A stretch of 64,000 nucleotides of DNA from Gemmatimonas sp. (GTDB lineage: Bacteria > Gemmatimonadota > Gemmatimonadetes > Gemmatimonadales > Gemmatimonadaceae): the NCBI GenBank assembly GCA_011390805.1, contig JAABRT010000012.1, positions 1-64,000 on the forward strand, read 5' to 3'. This document shows, piece after piece, positions 8,746-16,471 of this stretch. A program made the position numbers and the translations under genes. Under the pieces are notes generated by a model, which was given only the letters and a program-made list of their open reading frames with translations, ran no database searches and had not been told where the DNA came from. How positions within the stretch are numbered: the stretch's first letter is position 1; each line of letters starts with the position of its first letter.

Positions 8746-9897
8746 TCAAGGTCGTTCTGTCCAGCCGTACTGCGGCACCGGTTGCGGCACTCCGGCGGCT
8801 GCGAGCGCCAAGCGAAGAGCACAACGGCTCGACTGTACCACCACGGCACCGCTGATCGTGCTGCCGCTGTTGAGCGTGTCGCGCACCAGCAGCGCGCCAA
8901 GCAGTTCTGTAGGTGCCGTTGCGGGTGCAGTCACGGTGATGCGTCCGTTCACAAGCACCAGACCAGCGAAACGCACGCCGGCATTCACGCGCAGATCACC
9001 CCGCACGATGAGCACGCCTTGCGCCGGGAAGCCGCCAATGAGTTGTGTTTCGCCCGGATGCGCAGCCACAACGATCGGCCAGCGACGGGTGCAGCTATCG
9101 TGCGCCGCGGCCGATCGTCGTGCATCGCCAAACCAGAGCGGACAGGCGGGCGTACCGCTGCCCGGTGTGTTGAGGAACAACAGGCTGTCGCTGGTGACAA
9201 CTGTGGCACGGGCACTTAGCGCCCGTATGGCTTCTGCCATGGCGCTGTCCATGGGCGCGTTGAGCGAAGCCCCGAGCAGTTGTACTGCGGCACCGTGCCC
9301 TGCCATCACGGCCAGTGAATCCACTGTTGCTGAACCGGCCAGCAGCGCGACTACAGGATCGGTGCGTGTATCCACGGCGCACTCATCATTCCACGCAGCG
9401 GGCTGGGCGTCTGTACCGAGCAGTGCCGCCCCCGGTCCAACAGCAACGTCGCGGAGCGCTGAGAGCGCGGCGTGCGCCGGCACGGTGGGCCATTGCAGGC
9501 GTACAGCGCGCCAGATGTGACGTGTAGAGGGACGCACGGCTCCGTCGCGGGATTCAGCCCACCCTTCGAGCATGAACGAGCGGGCTTTCACGCGAGTGCG
9601 GATTACGCCGGTACGAAGCTTGGCATTGGTAACTCCTGCAATCGTGTCTGATTCGCCAACGCGCAACGCCGCCGCGCGAGCGGGTTCCCACGCTGCGAGT
9701 GCGCCCAGTGCGCCCACGTCGGCGGCGTGCGTGGCGCGCTCGCCTTGCCAGCCGAGTCGGGTGGTGCGCAAGGCATGCACCACGGCGTCGGTAAAGGCGA
9801 CTGCGATGAAAAGCAGTGCGCTGGTGAGAACCAGCACGATCAACAGTGAAAACCCTGAGCGCTGCGCACGACGCGAGTACCGTTTGCGCCGCCTCAT
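8746..9897 (-). CDS. PilX/GspK-like minor pilin-related protein
   Basis: 383 aa. After a basic start comes a prepilin-like stretch SGFSLLIVLVLTSALL (about 14-29), a G|FSLL cleavage site followed by a hydrophobic helix. The usual Glu at +5 is missing, as in PilX and GspK-type subunits. The rest has the long extracellular domain seen in PilX-like proteins (VVVAAHPGETQLIGGFPAQG, VLIVRGDLRVNAGVRFAGLV, a segment typical of pilus assembly PilX family members). ATGA overlap with the preceding PilW-like gene shows they are co-translated. Probably a tip or priming subunit, with the exact class uncertain. Confidence 0.75.
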   Translation of the reverse strand: MRRRKRYSRRAQRSGFSLLIVLVLTSALLFIAVAFTDAVVHALRTTRLGWQGERATHAADVGALGALAAWEPARAAALRVGESDTIAGVTNAKLRTGVIRTRVKARSFMLEGWAESRDGAVRPSTRHIWRAVRLQWPTVPAHAALSALRDVAVGPGAALLGTDAQPAAWNDECAVDTRTDPVVALLAGSATVDSLAVMAGHGAAVQLLGASLNAPMDSAMAEAIRALSARATVVTSDSLLFLNTPGSGTPACPLWFGDARRSAAAHDSCTRRWPIVVAAHPGETQLIGGFPAQGVLIVRGDLRVNAGVRFAGLVLVNGRITVTAPATAPTELLGALLVRDTLNSGSTISGAVVVQSSRCALRLALAAAGVPQPVPQYGWTERP

Positions 9898-10787
9898 TGT
9901 CCGCCTCGCAGCGCGAGCTGTACCAGCAGTGAGTCATACGGTGCGGCAGCAGTAGATGCTACGCGAGCCATGCGAATTGACAGTCGTACCAAATGTGCAG
10001 CGGGATCACTGGCGCTCAGCAGCGTTCCATCGGCACGAGTGACGGCGATACGAAACCCTGCCTGACTGTTGGGCAGTAGCGGCCCAACCGCAGGCTGTGT
10101 AATGCTCCACGCACTACCGTTCCACTCGCGTTTGCCCAGATAGTATTCGCCATCGGCGGCACGATAGGCGCGCCACTCGGTGCGTCGGGCAACGGTGATC
10201 AGTTCACCCGGTGCAACGGAGGCGATGCCAGGCGGGGCAACGGTCAATCGCCACGGTGATGCAGAACCCGCACGTCGCAGTGGTGAGGTGGCACAGGCCG
10301 CCGATTCACGTTGTGCGCCGGTGATCACAGCATAACGGCTGCTATCGTTGAGCACCGACAGCGGTGCACCGGGATTGCTTGTATCAGCGGCTGGTGCGGC
10401 AAGCACATCGCCCGCACCGGGTGTGGCGAAAAGCGCAGCACGCAGCGGATCGCCGGTGTCGCCAACAACTATGTCAATCACCTGTGGCGCCGGAGTGGCG
10501 CACACGATGCCCGACAGTACCGAGGTGCGCATGACGAGACTGGTATCTGTCCACTGTTCGAGAGCGTTTGCCGATGCGGCGCGCAGCTCTGAAGCGAGCA
10601 TCATCGCGGCGTGTTCGAGCTCACGCTGGTTGTGCAGCTTTCCTTCTATCCCTGCGGTTACGCGCAGCTGCGTGACAAACAGCTGCACGGCCAGGCCTGC
10701 CATCAGCAGGGCCAGCGGCAATGCCACCAGCAGCTCCAGCAGAGCGCTGCCGCGGCGCGGGCCGAGCAAGCGTGACGTCGCGGTCAT
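9894..10787 (-). CDS. PilW-like minor pilin
   Basis: 297 aa from the ATG at 10787, which forms an ATGA overlap with the preceding minor pilin gene. The N-terminus RRGSALLELLVALPLALLMA is a type III prepilin signal: a G|SALLE processing site, Glu at +5 and a long hydrophobic helix. The PilW-like body includes RELEHAAMMLASELRAASAN. It would be cut by PilD and joined to the pilus as a minor subunit with its neighbours. PilW-type proteins are sequence-divergent, so the class is assigned on N-terminus, size and order. Confidence 0.78.
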   Translation of the reverse strand: MTATSRLLGPRRGSALLELLVALPLALLMAGLAVQLFVTQLRVTAGIEGKLHNQRELEHAAMMLASELRAASANALEQWTDTSLVMRTSVLSGIVCATPAPQVIDIVVGDTGDPLRAALFATPGAGDVLAAPAADTSNPGAPLSVLNDSSRYAVITGAQRESAACATSPLRRAGSASPWRLTVAPPGIASVAPGELITVARRTEWRAYRAADGEYYLGKREWNGSAWSITQPAVGPLLPNSQAGFRIAVTRADGTLLSASDPAAHLVRLSIRMARVASTAAAPYDSLLVQLALRGGQ

Positions 10788-11164
10788 CTGCACCATCCGG
10801 CCAGCACGGCGTCGAGCGGTTGCGGTGGAGCATCGGCGCCGTTACGCGGTGCGAAGTTGATGGTGAGCGACACATTGGTGACGTGCCACGCGGTGGCGGG
10901 CGACCACTGCGCGGCCAGGCGGGGCTGAGTTGCGACGCCGGCGGCCGCGGCGCACGGGTTCGCAGCTGTCGCTTCAGCCAGATCGCGTGCCAGGTCGCGC
11001 GCGGAGTTGAGGTCGGCGATGCGTACCGATGTGGACACGGTGAGCTGCAGCAGCGACAGCGTGGCGGTAGCAGCCACTGACAGGAGCAGCGCCGACACGA
11101 TCAGCTCGATGAGTGCGCGACCGGCGCGGGGGCGGTCGCTGTGGATACGGTGCGTAGGAGACAT
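10784..11164 (-). CDS. PilV-like minor pilin
   Basis: 126 aa starting at ATG 11164 (ACAGG lies 8 bases upstream; a longer version from 11182 is possible). It has a prepilin signal: RPRAGRALIELIVSALLLSV, with processing after G and Glu at +5. A short globular domain follows with two Cys (NPCAAA and GWC near the end) that could form a disulfide loop. It is the first of the three-gene minor pilin run. A 32-bp element shared with the pilA upstream region ends 37 bases before its ATG, which suggests its own promoter. Confidence 0.75.
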   Translation of the reverse strand: MSPTHRIHSDRPRAGRALIELIVSALLLSVAATATLSLLQLTVSTSVRIADLNSARDLARDLAEATAANPCAAAAGVATQPRLAAQWSPATAWHVTNVSLTINFAPRNGADAPPQPLDAVLAGWCR

Positions 11165-11200
11165 GGCGCAACCTGTCATCACCTGTCGGAAACAGCTTCA

Positions 11201-11232
11201 CCATTTCCACGCACACGCAATCACGGCATCGC
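11201..11232 (-). promoter_or_regulatory. Second copy of shared element, upstream of minor pilin operon
   Basis: This copy matches 12992-13023 upstream of pilA. On the minus strand it runs into TGGAAATGGTGAAGC (11209-11195), in which GG and GC are ten bases apart. This could be a weak -24/-12 promoter starting transcription about 20 bases before the PilV-like gene, though the -12 half (AAGC) is poor. Confidence 0.4.
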
Positions 11233-11283
11233 ATCATCTGCGCTCGCGCAAAGCGCCCGAGTCACCCGGCAGCGTGCCGCTTG

Positions 11284-12345
11284 TTACGCTGCGCTTTCCT
11301 GCGTCAGCTGCACGGGCAACAGAATCACAAACGCCGCTCCACCTTCGCGCGCCTTCTGTGTCCAGACCGTACCACCCAATCCGTCGATCGTTTGCGCCAC
11401 AATTGCCAACCCCAACCCGGTTCCTCGGCTCGCCGGCTTGGTGCTGAAGAACGGCTCGAACACCCGGTCACGATCGGCTGGCTGCACGCCGGGCCCCGAG
11501 TCGGCAACCACAACCTGCAACACGGCCGATGCGTCTTGCCGGGCTGAGATCCACACCCGCGCCCGGAGATTGGGCTCGTGTACAAAGCGTTCACCGGGTT
11601 CATCGTCCATGCGACGACGCTCTTCCACGGCTTGCATGACGGCCGCCGGCAAACGGCGCGATCGGATGCTGATTGTGCCTGCACCGTTCATCGCGTCCAC
11701 GGCGTTGAGCAGCAGATTGACGAACACCTGCTCCAGATCGTGCCGTTCCGCGAACACTTCGGCGCCTGCATCGTCGAGGGTATGTTGCACCTCAACCCGT
11801 CGCAGGACGCCCTGGTCGGCGAGCAACTGTACGACGTGCTGAATGACTTCGTCTACGCGTACGCTGCGGGGCGTGTTGCGTCGGGGGCGCGCATAGTCGA
11901 GCAGACCACGCACAATGCGATCAATGCGTTCCACTTCACGCTCGATGGCATCGAGCGGTTCCTGCACGCCGCTCACGGCGTGAGCGCGCTGACGCACGAC
12001 ATGGGCGTAGTTGGCGATGGCACTGAGCGGATTGCCCACCTCGTGTGCCACGCCCGCGGCAAAACGCCCGGTGGCGGCCAGTTTGTCGGCTCGGCGCAAT
12101 GCGAGATTGGCCTCGTGTCCCTCTTGAAGCGGGCCGAGCACGTAGCGTCGCAACAGGAAGACAACAAACACACTCCAGGCGGCGAACAACAGTATCAACG
12201 CCAACACGAGGTAGACTGGCGTCGGCTTGGCCGACCACAGCCGCGCACCGACGAGGGCGGCAATCAGCAGTGCCAGTGCCGTACTGCCAACCAGCGCGGC
12301 AAAGGGCGCAACGATTGTTGGACGTTTCGAGTGTGAAGAATGCAT
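11284..12345 (-). CDS. Membrane sensor histidine kinase, orphan, between pilA and minor pilins
   Basis: 353 aa from ATG 12345 (the longer frame would start inside the pilA terminator). Two membrane helices (about 13-35 and 47-68) with almost no periplasmic loop are followed by a HAMP-like linker. Then come HisKA with phospho-His in AHEVGNPLSAI (about 104-114) and HATPase_c with N-box, DSGPGVQPADRDRVFEPFFS (G1/F box) and GTGLGLAIV (G2). No sensor domain is visible, so signal entry may be through the membrane helices. No response regulator is adjacent. The nearest is PilR, so cross-talk with PilR is possible but only inferred. Confidence 0.9.
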   Translation of the reverse strand: MHSSHSKRPTIVAPFAALVGSTALALLIAALVGARLWSAKPTPVYLVLALILLFAAWSVFVVFLLRRYVLGPLQEGHEANLALRRADKLAATGRFAAGVAHEVGNPLSAIANYAHVVRQRAHAVSGVQEPLDAIEREVERIDRIVRGLLDYARPRRNTPRSVRVDEVIQHVVQLLADQGVLRRVEVQHTLDDAGAEVFAERHDLEQVFVNLLLNAVDAMNGAGTISIRSRRLPAAVMQAVEERRRMDDEPGERFVHEPNLRARVWISARQDASAVLQVVVADSGPGVQPADRDRVFEPFFSTKPASRGTGLGLAIVAQTIDGLGGTVWTQKAREGGAAFVILLPVQLTQESAA

Positions 12346-12394
12346 CGTGTGCAGGAAGGTGCCTGATCGCGCGCGCAGGGTCCAGCAGTACGCC

Positions 12395-12429
12395 AAAAAG
12401 GGGCCGAGCAGCAAGCTCGACCCCCTTTT
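12395..12429 (-). terminator. Intrinsic terminator of pilA
   Basis: On the minus strand GGGGTCGAGC, loop TTGCT, GCTCGGCCCC, then TTTTT. The RNA stem is complete with one G-U pair and ends in a U-tract. It lies about 50 bases after the pilA stop codon and separates pilA from the kinase gene, so abundant pilin mRNA would end here. Confidence 0.85.
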
Positions 12430-12476
12430 GCCCCGGTCCGATGGACCGGCTTTGTTTCAGCAGCGTAGTGTGCTGA

Positions 12477-12857
12477 TTACTCGGTGCAGACGACTTCGCC
12501 GTCCGGCGCGCCAGCGGCAACCGTGCTGCCAGCAGCGTTGGTGCAGGTCCAGCCCGGGGCGCCCGGGTGCGTGGCCGTGGCCGTCCAGCCAGCCGCTCCA
12601 TCAGGCGTGAACGTGATGGGCAGACCGTCGTTCGACGCCGGTCCCGGCGTGAATCCAACGTACGTGTTGTTGTCCGAGAACCATGCTTCGGCCGACGTGG
12701 CGATGTTCTTCAGGTCGGACTTCATGGACGAGATGTACGCCTTTTCCTTGGTCTCAGCAAACTTCGGGATCGCGATAGCGGCCAAAATGCCGATGATGAC
12801 GACGACGATCAGAAGTTCGATGAGGGTAAAGCCTTTGCGAGTGCGGTTCCGGGGCAT
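12477..12857 (-). CDS. pilA: Major type IV pilin PilA
   Basis: 126 aa. Short leader MPRNRTRKG, then the mature N-terminus FTLIELLIVVVIIGILAAIA with Glu at +5: a textbook type IVa pilin. An alpha-1 continuation (FAETKEKAYISSMKSDLKNI) leads to a compact C-terminal beta domain with two Cys (WTCTNA and VVCTE, about residues 105 and 124) that probably form the D-loop disulfide. The small size is typical of non-proteobacterial pilins. It has its own -24/-12 promoter upstream and its own terminator. The PilS-PilR pair is encoded immediately upstream. Confidence 0.97.
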   Translation of the reverse strand: MPRNRTRKGFTLIELLIVVVIIGILAAIAIPKFAETKEKAYISSMKSDLKNIATSAEAWFSDNNTYVGFTPGPASNDGLPITFTPDGAAGWTATATHPGAPGWTCTNAAGSTVAAGAPDGEVVCTE

Positions 12858-12931
12858 GTCCGTATCTCCAAGAGATTGAGGGTTTCGATCGACGCAGTCT
12901 CACTCGAGTCCTGCGCGACGCCAACCAGTAA

Positions 12932-12947
12932 GGCAATGCGCGGGCCA
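12932..12947 (-). promoter_or_regulatory. Sigma-54 promoter of pilA
   Basis: The minus strand reads TGGCCCGCGCATTGCC: GG and GC separated by exactly ten bases, with TGGC at -24 and TTGC at -12, close to the TGGCAC-N5-TTGC consensus. Transcription would start near 12922 and leave a leader of about 65 bases before pilA. The adjacent pilR gene encodes a sigma-54 activator. Confidence 0.8.
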
Positions 12948-12991
12948 CGAGGAGTTTTGAACACAAACACGTTGTGCTGCAATCACTTACA

Positions 12992-13023
12992 TCATTTCCA
13001 CGCGCCCCGCATCACGGCATTGC
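12992..13023 (-). promoter_or_regulatory. Element shared with minor pilin promoter, possible activator site
   Basis: A 32-bp stretch that matches 11201-11232 at 25 of 32 positions without gaps. Two conserved blocks (plus strand CATTTCCACGC and ATCACGGCATYGC) flank a variable centre. It is centred about 85 bases before the predicted pilA transcription start, where sigma-54 activators normally bind. Binding by PilR is inferred. Confidence 0.5.
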
Positions 13024-13056
13024 CGGCCGCGTTTCGCACGATCTCTTGCACGGTGC

Positions 13057-13095
13057 AAAACGGCCCGGCACCATGCTGGGCATGGGCCGGGCCGT
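13057..13095 (-). terminator. Intrinsic terminator of pilSR
   Basis: On the minus strand ACGGCCCGGC pairs with GCCGGGCCGT across a 16-base spacer and is followed by TTTT. It lies about 105 bases after the pilR stop and before the pilA control region. The whole gap 12858-13201 holds only this terminator, the shared element and the pilA promoter. Confidence 0.8.
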
Positions 13096-13201
13096 GTGTG
13101 AAATGCATGTGCTGTGCGTGTGATACCGGCGTTGCTGCGGTGCCATCCGGGCGCCTTCGACGCGGGCAGCGCGCTGCTGCAATAGCGTCTGTGCTGCACT
13201 T

Positions 13202-14596
13202 TTACGCTGCGTCCTCGCCGTATCGCGCCAACTTTCTATACAGCGTTGATGGATCAATGCCGAGCACTTCGGCCGTACGGCTCTTGTTGCCGCTTTCGTT
13301 TTGCAGCACCCAGGATATGTAGGCCCGCTCAATCGCTTCCAGCGTGGGTGTGGACGGCGCGCGATCGGCCACCAGCGGTTCAGCGCGTCGTTCTACAATG
13401 CGTGCCGGCAACGCGTCGGCTTGAATCCAGTCGCCGGCAGAGAGAATCACCGCACGTTCAAGCGCGTTCTCCAACTCACGCACGTTACCGGGCCACTGGT
13501 AGGCCATCATGGCATCGCGTGCCCCTTCCGACAGCTGCTTTTGCGTTTCACCACGCTGCTTTGCCACGCGTGACAGGAAGTGCTCAGCGAGTAACGGAAT
13601 GTCATCGGCACGATGACGCAGTGGCGGCAGGTGCAGCGCAATCACATTCAATCGATAGTACAAGTCGCCGCGAAAGCTGCCGCGTTTGATCTCCTCTTCG
13701 AGATCGCGGTTGGTTGCAGCAATCACACGCGCATTAATCGGAATCGACTCAGTGGCACCAACCGGAATCACTTCGCGCTGCTGCAATACACGCAGCAGTT
13801 TTACCTGTGTTGCCGCGGTGGTCTCGCCGATTTCGTCAAGAAAGAATGTGCCGCCCGCTGCGGCGGCGAAGAGACCTGTTTTGTCTTTGACGGCGCCGGT
13901 GAACGAGCCCTTCACGTGTCCGAACAGTTCGCTCTCCAGCAGTGACTCCGGCAGCGCACCGCAGTTAATCGACATGAACGGCAGCTCGGTGCGTCCGCTC
14001 AAATCATGCACGTAGCGCGCGATCACTTCCTTACCCGTACCCGACTCACCGGTGACCAGCACCGTGCTGTCGGTTGGCGCGACCATTTCGGCCATGCGCA
14101 CTGCATCCTGCCACGCGCGACTCTTGCCAATGGCGGCAACAGTTGTGGTGCGATCGCGTTTTCTGATCTCCTGCTTGAGCACCGTGTTCTCCGCACGCAA
14201 CTGCTTGTGCTCTACAGCGCGTCGCAGAATCGCCAGCAGCTCGTCGTTGCGGAACGGCTTCTGTATGTAGTAGAACGCGCCTTCGTTCACCGCCTGCATG
14301 GCCGACTGCAGCGTAGCCTGCGCGGTCATGAGGATCACGGGGCATGAAGGATAGCGTTCACGCACCGCGGCCAGCACCTGCACACCGGTGACATCGGGCA
14401 TGCGAATGTCTGTTAGCACAACATCCGGTTCGCCGTCGTCGAGTCTGTCGAGTCCGGCCCGTCCGCCCAAAGCCGGTACAGGGTGAAAGCCCTCGCCCTT
14501 GAGCAGAATGCGCAAAGACTCAAGGATGCCCGTTTCGTCATCAACGAGCAGAACGCGCGGCAATGCCGCGGCGGAAGAAGTCGTGGGGAAGCTCAC
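13202..14596 (-). CDS. pilR: PilR, sigma-54 activating response regulator
   Basis: 464 aa NtrC-type regulator. The receiver domain (about 12-125) has acidic pocket VDDE, phospho-Asp in VVLTDIRMPD and Lys in YIQKPF. The AAA+ domain (about 150-380) has Walker A GESGTGKE, the sigma-54 loop as GSFTGA (the common form is GAFTGA), Walker B GGTFFLDEIGE and the R-finger region. The C-terminal Fis-type HTH has NKSRTAEVLGIDPSTLYRKL. It starts at GTG 14596, which shares a base with the pilS TAG stop, so the two are coupled. Phosphorylated PilR should drive the sigma-54 promoter of pilA just downstream. Confidence 0.95.
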   Translation of the reverse strand: MSFPTTSSAAALPRVLLVDDETGILESLRILLKGEGFHPVPALGGRAGLDRLDDGEPDVVLTDIRMPDVTGVQVLAAVRERYPSCPVILMTAQATLQSAMQAVNEGAFYYIQKPFRNDELLAILRRAVEHKQLRAENTVLKQEIRKRDRTTTVAAIGKSRAWQDAVRMAEMVAPTDSTVLVTGESGTGKEVIARYVHDLSGRTELPFMSINCGALPESLLESELFGHVKGSFTGAVKDKTGLFAAAAGGTFFLDEIGETTAATQVKLLRVLQQREVIPVGATESIPINARVIAATNRDLEEEIKRGSFRGDLYYRLNVIALHLPPLRHRADDIPLLAEHFLSRVAKQRGETQKQLSEGARDAMMAYQWPGNVRELENALERAVILSAGDWIQADALPARIVERRAEPLVADRAPSTPTLEAIERAYISWVLQNESGNKSRTAEVLGIDPSTLYRKLARYGEDAA

Positions 14597-16266
14597 TACG
14601 ACGCTCTGGCTAGGGAAATGGAAGACTGCACTGCTTCGTGCGATGCCGTGATCTGCACGCGCGGCAGCAACAACGTGAACTGTGTGCCACGTTGCAGATG
14701 ATCAACGAGCACGACGCCGCGATGTGCTTCGGCGGCGCGGTGTACGATGGGCAGCCCGAGTCCGGTGCCGCCGATCTTTGATGTCACAAACGGCTCAAAC
14801 AACCGGTCGCGCATTCCGGCAGGAATGCCGGGACCGTTATCCATCACGCGTACGGCCACCGCTTCGCCGTTGAGCGCCGTGTCGGTGGTGTGCAGCACAC
14901 GCACGCGAACCTCACCGCCCTGCTCCACCGCCTGGACGGCGTTAAGCACGAGGTTGAACACGGCGCGATGCAGCAGGTCGTCATCGCCCGCCACCACACA
15001 CGTTCCGTCTTGCGCCGGCGTCTCCAGCAACACGCGCACTCCTTCATGGCAGGCTGGATGCTGTTGCACCAGCGATACCGCTGACCGCGCAACAGCGCCT
15101 ACATCAATCGGTGTGAGCTGCGCAGCACGCGTGCGCGCGAAATCCAGAAACTCGCTCAGCAATCGGCTCAACCGGTCCGACTCGCGCACCGTCAATGCGA
15201 ACAGTGCCTGCTCATCCTCATCGGCGTCGGAGCGCTTCTGACTGCGACGCGCCAGCTGCTCGGTGGCACTGCGAATGGACGCGAGCGGATTCTTGATCTC
15301 GTGCGCCAGCGAGGCGCTCAACTCGGCAACCGCCTGCAACCGTTCCGTGCGCACGTGCAGCGCCTGCAGTCGCTTGCTGTCTGAAATGTCCTGAAAAATG
15401 GCGGTCGCGGTCCGTGCGCCCCCCGGCCCACCACGCTCGGCGATGGTCGTGGTGAGGCCCACCAGCATGGTGTGCCCATCGCGACGGATCGTCCCCTCAA
15501 CGCGCGTGCGCCGTTCTCCATCCCGCGCCGTCTGCTCCAGGACCTGCGCCAGCTCCGGTGCCACCGACGCCAGTTCTCGCAGCACCGGCCGGCCCACCAT
15601 GCCGCGCAGCGCGAGCCCCAGCAGATCGGACGCACAGGGATTGGCGTACAGCAGATGACCGGATGCGTCCACGGTTACGATGCCCGACTGGATGCTGCGC
15701 AGAATGTCCGCGGCTTCGAGTTGCACCTTCACCAGCTGCGCGGCCAGCGCGTCACGCCCGTCGCCCGCCTGCCGCAGCCGCGCCGCAATCACCCCGCTGC
15801 CCACCGACACCACCACAAACACCGCCACCTGCACCCAGATCGCCAGCGCCGGCGTTTCCAGTCGAAAGAGCAGTACGTCCACCGCGTACAGCGCGCTGGC
15901 CAGCACTGCCACCAGCACACCATCCCTGAACGGCAGCAGCAGCGCGGCCACGGCAATCACCAGGATGTAGAGCGCCGCGAACTGCGAGCTCCATCCGCCG
16001 GTTATATGCACGATGGCCGTGACCAGTAACAAATCCAGCACACACTGCAACAAAAAGAAGCCGCGTCCGGTCGGGCGGCGGTATATTTCGCGGTACATTG
16101 CCGACGCCACCGTGGCCAGAATCGCCGCGGCGAACGCCAGTGTCGCGATCAGCGTATCCTGCGGCTCGGCCTGCTCCCACACAAATACCGCGGCAACCAG
16201 TATCGCGAGTCCAATCACCACACGGCCAACCCAGACCCACCGCAATACACGGTATGGGTCGAGCAT
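14596..16266 (-). CDS. pilS: PilS, membrane sensor kinase for pilin expression
   Basis: 556 aa from ATG 16266. Six or so membrane helices (about 10-30, 37-58, 70-90, 96-120, 127-150, 155-175) match the PilS sensor, which in Pseudomonas reads pilin in the inner membrane. A cytoplasmic PAS domain follows (about 200-310, SGIVTVDASGHLLYANPCAS). HisKA has LAHEIKNPLASI and HATPase_c has VMDNGPGIPAGMRDRLFEPF and GGTGLGLPIV. It overlaps pilR by one base. The frame is open upstream to 16674 on the same strand, but the membrane domain begins right after 16266. A GTG about 40 bases earlier is an alternative start. Confidence 0.93.
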   Translation of the reverse strand: MLDPYRVLRWVWVGRVVIGLAILVAAVFVWEQAEPQDTLIATLAFAAAILATVASAMYREIYRRPTGRGFFLLQCVLDLLLVTAIVHITGGWSSQFAALYILVIAVAALLLPFRDGVLVAVLASALYAVDVLLFRLETPALAIWVQVAVFVVVSVGSGVIAARLRQAGDGRDALAAQLVKVQLEAADILRSIQSGIVTVDASGHLLYANPCASDLLGLALRGMVGRPVLRELASVAPELAQVLEQTARDGERRTRVEGTIRRDGHTMLVGLTTTIAERGGPGGARTATAIFQDISDSKRLQALHVRTERLQAVAELSASLAHEIKNPLASIRSATEQLARRSQKRSDADEDEQALFALTVRESDRLSRLLSEFLDFARTRAAQLTPIDVGAVARSAVSLVQQHPACHEGVRVLLETPAQDGTCVVAGDDDLLHRAVFNLVLNAVQAVEQGGEVRVRVLHTTDTALNGEAVAVRVMDNGPGIPAGMRDRLFEPFVTSKIGGTGLGLPIVHRAAEAHRGVVLVDHLQRGTQFTLLLPRVQITASHEAVQSSISLARAS

Positions 16267-16382
16267 GCGTTGAACCGCTATTTCCGGATAACTTGGAGTG
16301 TACCGCACGTCCGATTCGCGGCGAATGTCGAGGAAAGGGCGAAGCGAGTTGTGAGCCGGCGCGGGCGCACAACGTCGCATGA

Positions 16383-16415
16383 TGCAAGAGCCGCGGATTG
16401 CCCGTGACTCTTGCA
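16383..16415. promoter_or_regulatory. Inverted repeat in divergent pilS / CNNM gene region
   Basis: TGCAAGAG (16383-16390) and CTCTTGCA (16408-16415) form a perfect 8-base inverted repeat with a 17-base spacer, about one and a half helical turns. It lies in the 205-base gap between the two divergent genes. It could be an operator for either. No factor can be named from sequence. Confidence 0.35.
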
Positions 16416-16471
16416 GATTGCATGACCAGCACGAGAGTGACGAACCACGAGCGCGCCCGTTTCCACATCGA

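Noticed and set aside
12346-12414. Longer kinase start at 12414
   Set aside because: The start would lie inside the pilA terminator hairpin; ATG 12345 fits better.
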